From Caldilineaceae bacterium (GTDB lineage: Bacteria > Chloroflexota > Anaerolineae > Caldilineales > Caldilineaceae): a stretch of 34,606 bases of DNA. The stretch is taken from assembly GCA_022821585.1 (NCBI GenBank), contig JAJEDI010000036.1:1-34606 (forward strand), written 5' to 3'. How positions within the stretch are numbered: the first letter of the stretch is position 1; the number at the start of each line of letters is the position of its first letter. The translations under genes and the position numbers were made by a program. Under the pieces are notes generated by a model. It searched no databases, was not told the origin of the DNA, and saw only the letters and a program-made list of their open reading frames with translations. Below are positions 9,451 to 18,212 of this stretch, one piece after another.

Positions 9451-10539
9451 ATGAAAACTTACCGCGCCGCTGTAATCGGTTGCAGCCGCATGGGCGGCTT
9501 CATCGACAACGAAGTGGTCGGCTATGCCAGGATCGCGCTGCCCTACTCACACGCCGCCGGCTACACGACCTGCGAACGCACGGACCTCGTCGCTTGCGCC
9601 GACCTGCGTACCGACGTCATGGCCGAGTTCGGTAAACTGCACGGCGTGCCCACGGCAGGCCAGTACACCGACTACCGCGAGATGCTCGCCAAAGAGGACC
9701 TGGACATAGTCAGCGTAGCCACGCAGCCGGAGCCGCGCGCCGCCATCGTCGTCGACTGCGCAGACAGCGGCGTCAAAGCGATCTATGCTGAAAAAGCAAT
9801 GGCCGCCTCAATGGCCGACGCCGACGCCATGGTCGAAGCTGTTGAGAGGAACGGCGCCATTCTCAATCTCGGCACCAACCGGCGCTATGATACCAAATAC
9901 GACCGCATGAAGGAGATCATTGACAGCGGAGAACTGGGCGTCCTGCAGCACATAATCATCTATAACGTCGGCCCGTTGTTCAATTCAGGCAGCCACTTTC
10001 TCGACCTGGTCCTGAGGCTCAACAACGACGAGCCTGCCGAATGGGTGCAGGGTCACCTTCCCGAAGGCGACAGCATGTTCGATGGCGACGTTCTTACCGG
10101 CGATCCGCAGGGCGAAGGGACCATTCAATTCGCAAATGGGGTAAAGGCCCACGTCCTGCTCACCGCCCGCGCCTCGGAAACTGAGGCCATCTGTTCCGAA
10201 GGGACCATTACCGCCTTCGGCGACGGCAGCGAATGGCAGGTGCGGAAAGCCGCACCGGTTGGTCTGCGCGGGCGTAACGAGCTCCAGCCCGCCCCGGCGC
10301 CGCAGACACCCCCAACCAGTTCTACATTGCGAGCCGTCCAGGACCTTGTCCATGCGCTCGACACCGGCCAACCTCCCAGGGGCGGCGTACGTGCGGCCCG
10401 CGCCGGCAACGAACTCATCTTCGGCATCATCGAATCCCATCTCCAAGGTGGGGCACGCGTCGAACTCCCGCTGCAAAAGCGCACGACCCGCATGGTCCGC
10501 GACCATACGCCGCGACAGCCGAAGTATAAGCCTGATTAA
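9451..10539 (+). CDS. Gfo/Idh/MocA-family NAD(P)-dependent dehydrogenase
   Basis: The 362-residue protein has an N-terminal Rossmann fold (AAVIGCSRMGG, about residues 6-16), the family EK motif (E114-K115 in YAEKAM, where EKP is usual) and a C-terminal domain with GSHFLD (H182). Family members oxidise or reduce sugars, inositols and their acids. GAAGGA lies 4 nt before ATG 9451; the frame is open further upstream but lacks homology. It is the last gene of the + strand set and converges on the acetyltransferase gene with a 58-bp gap. No clear bidirectional terminator was found in that gap. Confidence 0.88.
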   Translation: MKTYRAAVIGCSRMGGFIDNEVVGYARIALPYSHAAGYTTCERTDLVACADLRTDVMAEFGKLHGVPTAGQYTDYREMLAKEDLDIVSVATQPEPRAAIVVDCADSGVKAIYAEKAMAASMADADAMVEAVERNGAILNLGTNRRYDTKYDRMKEIIDSGELGVLQHIIIYNVGPLFNSGSHFLDLVLRLNNDEPAEWVQGHLPEGDSMFDGDVLTGDPQGEGTIQFANGVKAHVLLTARASETEAICSEGTITAFGDGSEWQVRKAAPVGLRGRNELQPAPAPQTPPTSSTLRAVQDLVHALDTGQPPRGGVRAARAGNELIFGIIESHLQGGARVELPLQKRTTRMVRDHTPRQPKYKPD

Positions 10540-10597
10540 GAGGAGAAGTACGCTCTCTGGCTCACTGGCCCATGCTAGGTGGCGGGTAAATCAACAA

Positions 10598-11335
10598 TCA
10601 GCGCAAGTAGGGCCGGGGATTCCTTTCCACCTCGGCCAGAAGCGTGTCGACGTAACCCCGTATCCCAAATAACCGGCAGGCTGCCTCGCCAACCCGCCCG
10701 TGCTGCGGCCCACCTGACCGTTCCCAGAACGCCCCCAATTTGACGCGATCCAGGGCCGGGAATGCAGGCTCACGCTCTGTATCTCGGTTCCGGGCGCGCA
10801 GCGTGTGCCAGTACATCGCCTCGACCAGATGAACGTAGGTCGAAGTGTAGTAGTCCACGCCCAGCATCAGCAGCTTTCCACTAGCCCGGTAGGCCCTGTA
10901 CATGGGCGAATGCAGGCCGAACGTCTTGCCCCACGGCTTGCGGTCCCAATGGGAACCGTACCCCTCCTCACGAAGATGCCCGGCGACAAACTCTTCCGCC
11001 CCTCTTCCCCGTGCCGCCACCGAGTGCGAATAGTGGTCCGAACGATAGACGCCCGGCTGCTGTCGGAATTGCTCAGTTATCCATCCGACCGTAGATGGTG
11101 TGCTGTTGATGTCCCACGTTTCCGGCCGCAACTCCCACGTCACCAGATTGAAGGAGGGCATCAGCAACAGGCCTTCCGGACCAATCGCGTCTTCCAAGGC
11201 CTTGATCACGCTTTCAGCCCCACCCTCCACCGGCCCAACTGACTTGAATGAGGAGTGCACAAAGAGGATATCGCCCGCCTCGACGCCAAGTCGCCGTAGG
11301 TCGCAAGTCAGATTGAAGCTGTTATATGGGGGCAT
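10598..11335 (-). CDS. AAC(3)-family N-acetyltransferase
   Basis: The 245-residue protein matches the aminoglycoside 3-N-acetyltransferase (Antibiotic_NAT) family. It shows VHSSFKSVGPVEGGAESVI with H27-S28-S29, LMPSFN, STVGWITEQFRQ, a DHYSHSVAARG block with two His (H101, H104), and LGVDYYTSTYVHLVE near 158-171. Family members transfer acetyl from acetyl-CoA to an amine. Many environmental members are not resistance genes and acetylate amino sugars or natural products, so resistance should not be assumed. It is the last gene on the - strand block, 222 bp downstream of a PhyH gene. No strong ribosome binding site is seen before its ATG. Confidence 0.85.
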   Translation of the reverse strand: MPPYNSFNLTCDLRRLGVEAGDILFVHSSFKSVGPVEGGAESVIKALEDAIGPEGLLLMPSFNLVTWELRPETWDINSTPSTVGWITEQFRQQPGVYRSDHYSHSVAARGRGAEEFVAGHLREEGYGSHWDRKPWGKTFGLHSPMYRAYRASGKLLMLGVDYYTSTYVHLVEAMYWHTLRARNRDTEREPAFPALDRVKLGAFWERSGGPQHGRVGEAACRLFGIRGYVDTLLAEVERNPRPYLR

Positions 11336-11557
11336 GGCAAGAGAACTGTTCGGTCGACGCCGCTATGGAGCAATTGCCGCCCAAACATCCATCACGCAAT
11401 CTTGGCGCGTCCCGCCGTGGACCGAGTCTAAGCGGACCTGCCGTTCATCCCGGCTCCATCGGGGATGCATGTCGCTGCGGCTTCTCAAGCACTGAACATG
11501 GTATGGCCCAGAGTCTCGCCTTTAATTCAAGCCTATTCTGTGAAAGCCAAGCGGGGT

Positions 11558-12511
11558 CTATCGTGTAGCTGCAGTCAGGTAGGTGAGGCTCTTCTTGCGG
11601 CAAATCTCTTCCTCGGACATGGCCGCAATCAATGTGCCCCAATGTCGAGGCGGCGTACTAGGTTCGCCCGTAAACTCGAACCCTTCTTCACCTAGGCTCA
11701 AATCGCTTCCCTCCAGGCCGCCGTACCCCAGTGCCTCGCGAGTGTCAATCATCTCTTGGACTGCCGCCAGCGCGCGGGCGTCGAACAGGCCCAGCCTGTC
11801 TTTCAGTTTCTGAATCCTGTCCTTTTGACCGTAGCACTGGTATTGCGTTTCCGCGTTCAGGTAATGTATGTAGAACGTGCGCCGCAGGTCGCCTGTGCGA
11901 TTGCCCGCCGAACCGTGCGGCGCCGAAATGCAGTGGAAACTGACATCGCCTGGCTCCATTTCCACCGGCACCGCGCCCAGTTCCTCGAACAAGGCGTCCT
12001 CCGAATAGTTCTCCACCTCTACGTGGCCCACTAAATGGTGCCCCGGAATCACCCACACGCAGCCGTTCTCGACCGTCGAGCGGTCCAGGTAGATGTCAGC
12101 ATCGATGTTGGGAACGGAGTGCGTCGCCGTCCATTCCGGATCGCCGTACGGAGGATCCTGGTGCCAGTGAATAGGCAGATCCCCTTCGGGAATCTTGCAG
12201 ACAAACGAGTCTACCACCGGCATGAAGGGATGCCCGATCAACTGACCGAAACAGGTCAGCAGCGTCGGGTTGACCGTCACCGCCTGGAAAGCCGGGTCGC
12301 GGTCCCACATCCTTTCGCTTCGGAAGTAGGTTGGAATCCCATGGTTGTTAGCGCGGTAGCGATGGTCGGTCTGGGCGGTGTCCGCCATCCCTTCCTCTAC
12401 GACGCGATCGGCTGCCGCGCGCAGAGCCGCCAGCTCCTCGCCCTGAATGACGCCCCTGGCTACGATGATACCGTCGCGGTGAAACCCATCGATCTCTGCC
12501 TGTGTGAACAC
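11558..12511 (-). CDS. Phytanoyl-CoA dioxygenase-like Fe(II)/2-oxoglutarate oxygenase (PhyH, copy 1)
   Basis: The 317-residue PhyH-superfamily protein shows the iron-binding triad HxD...H: H117 and D119 in HWHQDPPYGD, and H199 in SAPHGSAGNRT, followed by an RR that likely binds 2-oxoglutarate. Such enzymes hydroxylate or demethylate small molecules. A GTG start at 12511 is chosen because GGGAGG lies 7 nt upstream and the resulting N-terminus aligns with its neighbour (FxQAEIDxFHRDG). It is about three-quarters identical by eye to the adjacent copy at 12724-13674, so the pair arose by tandem duplication. A C-terminal extension of about 60 residues, ending in RKKSLTYLT, is shared by both. Confidence 0.88.
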   Translation of the reverse strand: MFTQAEIDGFHRDGIIVARGVIQGEELAALRAAADRVVEEGMADTAQTDHRYRANNHGIPTYFRSERMWDRDPAFQAVTVNPTLLTCFGQLIGHPFMPVVDSFVCKIPEGDLPIHWHQDPPYGDPEWTATHSVPNIDADIYLDRSTVENGCVWVIPGHHLVGHVEVENYSEDALFEELGAVPVEMEPGDVSFHCISAPHGSAGNRTGDLRRTFYIHYLNAETQYQCYGQKDRIQKLKDRLGLFDARALAAVQEMIDTREALGYGGLEGSDLSLGEEGFEFTGEPSTPPRHWGTLIAAMSEEEICRKKSLTYLTAATR

Positions 12512-12653
12512 GCTTCTACCTCCCACTCAAGAAAGCATCACGTTCTCTTGCCTTCTCGCCTCTGATGGGAACGAAACAAGGGTGGGAGCAACCCACCTGC
12601 CTATTTGCTACAGGTTTGCAGAGTGGCTCCAATATAAGAAGCCCGCTGGAGGC

Positions 12654-12702
12654 AAAAGGGATATCGGGAATCAAGCCCGATCCACTTTAGCCCGCAAGCG
12701 GG
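12654..12702 (-). terminator. Possible weak terminator between the two PhyH copies
   Basis: Just downstream of the copy-2 stop on the - strand are two adjacent hairpins. One is CCCGC/GCGGG (12691-12702, 2-nt loop). The other is ATCGGG/CCCGAT (12663-12681, 7-nt loop). A TTTT follows on the - strand (complement of 12654-12657), 5 nt after the second stem. It could partly terminate transcripts between the PhyH genes. The stems are short and the T-run is only four bases. Confidence 0.35.
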
Positions 12703-12723
12703 ATGCCCGATGGTTCGCCTGCA

Positions 12724-13674
12724 TTACGCTGCCTGAGTCAAAAAGGTCAGACTCTTCTTTCGCCTGATCTCATCCTCGGACATGGCGGCGATCAGCGGGC
12801 CCCAGTGTCTTGGCGGCGTCCTCGGTTCGCCCGTGAACTCGAACCCTTCCTCCATCAGCCGCACACAGCTTCCTTCCAGTCCACCGTAGCCCAGTTCCAC
12901 GCGCGCATCGATCATTTTCTGGGCCGCCGCCAAAGCCCGCGCGTCAAACAGACCGCGTTCCTTCTCCAACTGCTGTACGTAGCCAAGATGCCCGTAGCAC
13001 TCCTTTTGCACCTCGGCGTTCATGTAATGCACGTAGAAAGTGCGGCGCAAATCGCTGGTGCGGTTGCCGGCAGAGCCGTGCGGAGCCGACAAACAGTGGA
13101 AACTGACGTCGCCCGGCCCCAACTCGATCGGCACCGCGCCCAGTTCTTCGAACAACATCTCCTCCGAATAATTCTCCACTTCAACGTGGCCCACCAGGTG
13201 ATGCCCCGGAATCGCCCACACGCAGCCATTCTCGATCGTTGAATGGTCCAGGTAGATATCAGCGTCGATATTTGGAATTGGATGAGTATCCGGCCATTCC
13301 GGGTCGCCGAACGGCGGGTCCTGATGCCAGTGGACCGGCACATCGCCTTCCGGAATCTTGCAGACGAAAGAATCGACGATCGGCATGAAGGGGTGTCCGA
13401 CCAGCTGACCGTAGTGCGCCAGCAGTGACGGGTTGGCCGTCACCGCCTGAAAGACCGGGTCCCTGTCCCACATGAATTCGCTGCGAAAGTACGTGCGCGA
13501 GCCGTCCGGATTCGGCCGGTAGCGGTGCCCCTCTTCATCGACGCCCGCCATCCCCTCCTCCATCACCCGGTCCGCCGCCTCCCGCAGCGCCGCCAGTTCC
13601 TCGCCCTGTATGACCCCCTTCGCCACGATGAATCCGTCGCGGTGAAACTGGTCGATCTCGGCTTGCCTGAACAT
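12724..13674 (-). CDS. Phytanoyl-CoA dioxygenase-like Fe(II)/2-oxoglutarate oxygenase (PhyH, copy 2)
   Basis: The 316-residue paralogue of the preceding PhyH protein has identical placement of H117 and D119 (HWHQDPPFGD) and the distal His in SAPHGSAGNRT. Differences from copy 1 cluster at residues about 44-62 and in the segment after HYMNAE, while the active-site core is nearly unchanged. This suggests related but perhaps not identical substrates. GAGGAG lies 9 nt before the ATG at 13674. It begins 110 bp after the last permease gene of the first importer, so it may be read through from the importer operon. No substrate is assigned. Confidence 0.9.
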   Translation of the reverse strand: MFRQAEIDQFHRDGFIVAKGVIQGEELAALREAADRVMEEGMAGVDEEGHRYRPNPDGSRTYFRSEFMWDRDPVFQAVTANPSLLAHYGQLVGHPFMPIVDSFVCKIPEGDVPVHWHQDPPFGDPEWPDTHPIPNIDADIYLDHSTIENGCVWAIPGHHLVGHVEVENYSEEMLFEELGAVPIELGPGDVSFHCLSAPHGSAGNRTSDLRRTFYVHYMNAEVQKECYGHLGYVQQLEKERGLFDARALAAAQKMIDARVELGYGGLEGSCVRLMEEGFEFTGEPRTPPRHWGPLIAAMSEDEIRRKKSLTFLTQAA

Positions 13675-13784
13675 TAGTCTTCACTCCTCAAGTTAAGTTC
13701 TTTGCGCCTCTTGGATTATAACGGCTAGGCATAGGCAGCGGCTGTGGCAGAATTGCCTCTGCGCCCCCTGCGCCTGTCCCGGCC

Positions 13785-14648
13785 TCAGCCCTTCAGCCCG
13801 GTCATTACGACTCCCTTGACAAAGTAGCGCTGCAGGGCGAAAAAGACAAGAATGACCGGAATCACCATAGCCGTCGAAGCGGCCATAAGCCAGTCCCAGC
13901 GAGCGCGCCCGCCTGCAGATCCAAACGCGCCAACGGCCGCCCGGAAAAGCGCAAGCCCCAGGGCGACCGTGTAGTTCTCCGGCGAGTTAAGGTAGAGCAA
14001 CGGGCCCATGAAGTCGTTCCAGCCATCGATGAAAGTGAAGATAGCCACCGCAATCAGGCCCGGTTTGGCCAGCGGCATCAGAATGCGCGCATAGATGGCA
14101 TACTCGTTGCACCCGTCGATTCGCGCCGCATCCGCCAGCTCTTCAGGGATGGTGCGGAAGAACTGGCGCAATAGAAAAATGTTGAACGCACCGCCACCAA
14201 AGAACCATGGTACCGTGAGGGGAAGAAACGTGTCGATCCACTGGAGACGGGCAAAGAGTACATAGGTCGGCACCATCAGAACAATGTAGGGCACCATCAT
14301 CGTAGCAAGAACTATGCCAAACCAGATGTCGCGTCCCACAAAGCGCAGCCGCGCGAAGCCATAGGCACAGAAAGAGGCGGAGAGTAAGACCGCCGCCTCA
14401 CGCACGATGACAATAATCACCGTGTTCTTGACGTAAATGTGGAACGGCATCGCATTCGGGTTTGCCAGCGCTTCGGGATAGTTTAGCCAGCGTATCGGGT
14501 TGGGGATTATCTGGGGCGGAAACTGAAAAATGTGAAGTTCGTGCTTCAGCGAACTGCTTACCATCCACAGGAATGGCAGAGCCATCAGGATCGCCCCAAC
14601 CAGAAGAATCAGTTGAATTAGAGTCCGCTGTCCAACATTCTTTAACAC
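13785..14648 (-). CDS. Sugar ABC importer permease, MalG type (system 1)
   Basis: The 287-residue inner-membrane permease of the CUT1 family has a first membrane span at about 10-30, followed by the periplasmic-type loop and four to five more spans. The cytoplasmic EAA-like loop ([15 protein letters not shown]...LPLAKPG form, about 171-197) contacts the ATPase. The start is a GTG at 14648 without a clear ribosome binding site; starting later would remove the first span. It lies 81 bp after the MalF-type partner. The C-terminus [13 protein letters not shown] is typical of MalG-type subunits. Confidence 0.9.
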   Translation of the reverse strand: MLKNVGQRTLIQLILLVGAILMALPFLWMVSSSLKHELHIFQFPPQIIPNPIRWLNYPEALANPNAMPFHIYVKNTVIIVIVREAAVLLSASFCAYGFARLRFVGRDIWFGIVLATMMVPYIVLMVPTYVLFARLQWIDTFLPLTVPWFFGGGAFNIFLLRQFFRTIPEELADAARIDGCNEYAIYARILMPLAKPGLIAVAIFTFIDGWNDFMGPLLYLNSPENYTVALGLALFRAAVGAFGSAGGRARWDWLMAASTAMVIPVILVFFALQRYFVKGVVMTGLKG

Positions 14649-14729
14649 TTCGCTTTACTGCCCTTTGCTCCCTGGCCAGTACCCCAAACGTTTGCCCGCC
14701 GACTTCTTACTTCTGCCTGGAGCACTGTG

Positions 14730-15650
14730 TTAACGTGTGTCTTCGTAGTAGATCATGCTCCCCACGTACTTGAAGATGAGCACCGTCAGTCCCATGATGA
14801 TGATGAAAAGCACCCACGCGAGGGCAGCCGCATACCCCATCTTTAAGTGCAGAAATCCCGCCCGATACAGATACAGGACGTAGAAGAGCGTGGCGTTCTG
14901 CGGACCGCCGCTGGTAATAAGGTATCCCGCGGTAAAGATCTGGAAACTGGCAATGATGCCCATGACTAGGTTGAAGAAAATGACGGGGGACAGGAGAGGG
15001 ATAGTTACGTGGATCAGCTTGTTCCCGGCGCCGGCCCCGTCGATCTCAGCTGCTTCATAGTACACATCAGGTATACCTTGCAGTCCCGCCAGGTAGATCA
15101 CCATGGTGGCTCCCAGTCCCCACAGACTCATCAGAATCAGAGCCGGCAAGGCCCATTCCGGTTCCTGCAGCCAGAGGATTTTGGGCAAGCCCACCGCTCG
15201 CAGACCGGCGTTGAGCAGTCCGAACTCCGAGTTCAGAATGAAGGCCCAGAGGACCGCGCTGGCCACCGCCGGAACAATGCTGGGGAGATAGTAGACAGTG
15301 CGATAGATGCTGATGCCGCGTATCTTCGTATTGAGGAGTAACGCAATGAAGAAACTCAGCACCAGACCGAGAGGGACCGCCACTAGGGTGTACATGGTGG
15401 TAACCTTCAGAGACTGCAGAAAGAGCTCGTCCTCAAACAGGTTCTCGATGTTGTCCAGGCCGACAAAACGCGGTGCCGTGATCAGATTCCACTTCTGAAA
15501 TGTCAGCCAGCCGGCGGTGGCGGCCGGAACAAGAAACCAGATAAGGACGCCAAGAATGAACGGGGATATAAAGATGTAACCGGTGATATTTCGTCTGGCC
15601 GCGGGTGAATTCAGACCCCAACTACTGAGCCTCTGGTTTATCGCAGACAT
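14730..15650 (-). CDS. Sugar ABC importer permease, MalF/UgpA type (system 1)
   Basis: The 306-residue CUT1 permease has six predicted spans starting at about residue 25 and the EAA loop [26 protein letters not shown] (about 197-222). The ATG at 15650 is preferred over a TTG 14 codons earlier. It forms the translocation channel with the MalG-type protein downstream and takes ligand from the solute-binding protein upstream. A stem-loop at 15700-15737 lies between it and the binding-protein gene. No ATPase gene is nearby. Confidence 0.9.
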   Translation of the reverse strand: MSAINQRLSSWGLNSPAARRNITGYIFISPFILGVLIWFLVPAATAGWLTFQKWNLITAPRFVGLDNIENLFEDELFLQSLKVTTMYTLVAVPLGLVLSFFIALLLNTKIRGISIYRTVYYLPSIVPAVASAVLWAFILNSEFGLLNAGLRAVGLPKILWLQEPEWALPALILMSLWGLGATMVIYLAGLQGIPDVYYEAAEIDGAGAGNKLIHVTIPLLSPVIFFNLVMGIIASFQIFTAGYLITSGGPQNATLFYVLYLYRAGFLHLKMGYAAALAWVLFIIIMGLTVLIFKYVGSMIYYEDTR

Positions 15651-15699
15651 TCTCTTATCCGGGTACAGCGCTGGGCGGGGAAGGGCCGGCAAGGCGCGA

Positions 15700-15737
15700 C
15701 GGGTGAACTAGGATCCTGACCGGACCTTGGTCACCCG
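15700..15737 (-). other. Stem-loop between SBP1 and its first permease
   Basis: CGGGTGA (15700-15706) pairs perfectly with TCACCCG (15731-15737). The enclosed 24 nt can form a further bulged stem (AGG-TCC with GGACCT). It sits 15 bp after the SBP1 stop on the - strand with no T-run. Such structures after binding-protein genes often protect the upstream mRNA or limit read-through, giving more binding protein than permease. That role is inferred here. Confidence 0.45.
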
Positions 15738-15752
15738 CCACAGAAAGTCGGT

Positions 15753-17117
15753 TTACGCATTCTCCAGGACTTCGTTCGCCTTTGGCGTGGCCTCCAGCAA
15801 CGCCTCTTCGGCAGTCTTGTCTCCGATCCAGACCGCGTCCAGCGCCGGCCAGATGAAACCGCTCGCCTCGCCTTCGCCCGGAGGTCCGTACATCGGGTGC
15901 CCGTAATCCGGTACCCACTTGGTAGCGATATTTCTGTAACCTTCCCGGTGTACTTCAAGAGACATCCAGCGGTCCATCGCATCTTCTGTTATCAACGCCC
16001 TCTGGCTGGGCAACCATAGGCCGGAAACCAGGAACAACTCCTGGTAGTAGGGGCTGCTGAGGAAGCGGACCAGCTTCCAGGATTCGTCTACGTGCTTCGT
16101 ACCCTGCATAATCGTGTGCAGATGTGCCGACAGCCACGTGGCGGGCACTTTCATCTTGGGCAGTACCGCCGTACCCAATGGCTCCTGCATATCATGTGTA
16201 TAGGCCATCGACCATGAGCCTTCAATGACCATCGCCATAGTACGAGTCTCCAGCAGCTGCACGAAGCCCATGCCAATCGCCTCAAAAGTAGCAGAGTTGG
16301 GCATTACTTGGTCCACCAGCACCAAGTCAGCTACCTTCTGCACTGCCTCAATCGCTTCTGGCTGGTCGTAGCCGTAAAGCCTCGTTTCCGGATGCCAGAC
16401 ATAGCCGCCGTTTGAAAGTACGAATGACCAGTGCATCCAGTAGGGAATGTTCATGCCCCAGCGTTCGACGTTCTCGATATCAAATCCACTGTCTCCGGGG
16501 TGATTGCCGTTCGCGTCCACCGTCATCTGGCGTGCAACATCCACGAAATGGTCCCACGTCCAGATTTCGTCAGGATCGTTGCTCGGGGGGTCGATGCCTT
16601 CCTCTTCGAAGATGGCGCGATTGTAATAAATGTGGTGGCAAACCCAACATGAGCCAATGCCGTACCAGCGTCCTTCCCAAGTACAGCGCTCCTCTTCCTG
16701 CGGCTGGATGAAGTAGTCTTCGGCCCCCAACAAAGGATCGGCCATCAGCATGTCTGTGATATCAATCAGGAGTCCATCGCGAGCGAAAGTGTAGTAGTCG
16801 GTGCTGAAGGCAGTATCGGGCGGCGTGCCGGCCGCGATCATGGAAAGCAGTTTCGCCCGGTAATCTCCCGGTGTCTCTAACCAAGTGGCCTTGATTCCTG
16901 GATTCTCTTCCTCAAATGTCTCCAGCCCCTCAATTAACTCCGGCCCCTGACCCGGCCACCCTGCCAGCTGGAGCTCCACGTCTTCCATTGCCGGTGCGGC
17001 GGCCTGCCCCTCGTCTGTTCCCGCAGGCGCGGGAGCACAGGCTGCCAGGACAGCCGCGCCACCCGCCGCGCCTGCCACCGACAGGAATTCACGTCTGCTA
17101 ACTCGCATTCTTCGCAT
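15753..17117 (-). CDS. Extracellular sugar-binding lipoprotein (SBP family 1, system 1)
   Basis: The 454-residue ABC solute-binding protein starts with a twin-arginine signal (SRREFL, residues 7-12), a short hydrophobic stretch and a lipobox ending at C27 (LAAC), so it is exported folded and lipid-anchored. The mature part has family-1 features: the ELIEGLETFEEENPGIKATWLE segment after the first strand, and the WKLVRFLSSPYYQELF segment near the C-terminus. AAAGGGGA lies about 9 nt before the ATG. It captures a carbohydrate-like ligand for the two permeases downstream. A perfect TTGACA in the preceding gap has no matching -10, so the promoter is unresolved. Confidence 0.92.
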   Translation of the reverse strand: MRRMRVSRREFLSVAGAAGGAAVLAACAPAPAGTDEGQAAAPAMEDVELQLAGWPGQGPELIEGLETFEEENPGIKATWLETPGDYRAKLLSMIAAGTPPDTAFSTDYYTFARDGLLIDITDMLMADPLLGAEDYFIQPQEEERCTWEGRWYGIGSCWVCHHIYYNRAIFEEEGIDPPSNDPDEIWTWDHFVDVARQMTVDANGNHPGDSGFDIENVERWGMNIPYWMHWSFVLSNGGYVWHPETRLYGYDQPEAIEAVQKVADLVLVDQVMPNSATFEAIGMGFVQLLETRTMAMVIEGSWSMAYTHDMQEPLGTAVLPKMKVPATWLSAHLHTIMQGTKHVDESWKLVRFLSSPYYQELFLVSGLWLPSQRALITEDAMDRWMSLEVHREGYRNIATKWVPDYGHPMYGPPGEGEASGFIWPALDAVWIGDKTAEEALLEATPKANEVLENA

Positions 17118-17269
17118 GGTCTTTGTCCCCTTTCGGTTTTAGAACTGATCGGTCCGTCGAATCCAATAGCAAGAGTCATAGTCTATGCCGGGCCAACTGA
17201 GAACACACAAAGGCCTGACGAATCGGGGAGAGGGACCTTCAATTGTCAATTTGCAGAGGGTCGAGATGC

Positions 17270-18136
17270 CTACATCTTGATGCCGGACTCAACCAACCCC
17301 TCGACGTAGAATTTGCCCAGCACGATGAAAAGAATGACAAGGGGTATCGATGCCAGCACATAACCGGCGAAGAGAGGACCGCCCGATCCGAAATCGACCA
17401 AATCGTTCGTCGTCCGCGAAAGCCGGAACAGGCCGACCGAGATCACCTGCTTGCTCATATCGCTGATCGTCACCAGCGGCCACAGGAACGAGTTCCACTC
17501 CGCCACGAAATTGAGCACGGAGAGCGTTGCCAGCCCTGGCAGGCTCAGGGGGAATGTTATTCGCCAAATGAGCGACCACGCGCCCGCTCCGTCACACCGC
17601 GCCGACTCATAGAGCTCCTCCGGAATACCGGTGATGAACGCCCGCATCAGAAAGATGCCGAATATCGGGCCCCCGGCGACGTTGGGGATGATCAAAGCCC
17701 AGCGCGTATTGAGCAGGCCCAGATTGTTGTAGAGCATGTACGCGGGAATAAACGAGAGCACCCACGGCACCATCAGCAGTGCGATAATAGCGTAGTAGAG
17801 CGGCTCTCGCAGGGGAAAGCGCATGCGCGCGAAGACGTAGCCGCCGATCAGCGAGAGAATCAGCACGCCGGCAAGACCGACCACGGCCACAAGCACTGTA
17901 TTGATCATGTAGGCGTCGATTACATCCCAGGCCGACAAATAGTTCGAGCCCCGCAACGGCAGACTCAGAGTCCAGCGCTCCCAGCGGTACTGCAGCCCGT
18001 TCTTGAACGACAGGTTGATCATGATCACCGTCGGAACCAGCGAGAGGAGCAGCAGGAAGGCGATCATAAGATGGAGGCCCAATTGGGACATCTGCAGCGG
18101 GCGCCGGGTCGGGCTCCTCTGTAATTCGGTCGTCAT
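17270..18136 (-). CDS. Sugar ABC importer permease, MalG type (system 2)
   Basis: The 288-residue CUT1 permease has a first span at about 19-41, further spans through the protein, and the coupling loop LYESARCDGAGAWSLIWRITFPLSLPG (about 175-201). The ATG at 18136 is preferred to a TTG five codons upstream; neither has a strong ribosome binding site. The C-terminus GKFYVEGLVESGIKM is typical of the family. It is the last gene of the second importer set, 152 bp before the SBP1 gene of system 1. Confidence 0.9.
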   Translation of the reverse strand: MTTELQRSPTRRPLQMSQLGLHLMIAFLLLLSLVPTVIMINLSFKNGLQYRWERWTLSLPLRGSNYLSAWDVIDAYMINTVLVAVVGLAGVLILSLIGGYVFARMRFPLREPLYYAIIALLMVPWVLSFIPAYMLYNNLGLLNTRWALIIPNVAGGPIFGIFLMRAFITGIPEELYESARCDGAGAWSLIWRITFPLSLPGLATLSVLNFVAEWNSFLWPLVTISDMSKQVISVGLFRLSRTTNDLVDFGSGGPLFAGYVLASIPLVILFIVLGKFYVEGLVESGIKM

Positions 18137-18212
18137 GTCTGTTTCCCGCAAAAAATGCTGCCGGTAGTCGCTTAGCCGCCTCGCCCGGCATTCAGCGTCA
18201 AACTGAAACGCT

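Noticed and set aside
11558..13674. PhnY-type aminoethylphosphonate oxygenase assignment for the PhyH genes
   Set aside because: There is no PhnZ-like HD-domain partner nearby, and PhyH sequence alone does not give the substrate.
17244..17249. Perfect TTGACA (- strand) before SBP1
   Set aside because: No acceptable -10 box at 16-18 nt spacing.
17243..18124. 293-codon + strand frame opposite the system 2 MalG-type permease
   Set aside because: Its product is highly charged and His/Arg/Gln-rich, as expected from the antisense of a membrane-protein gene.
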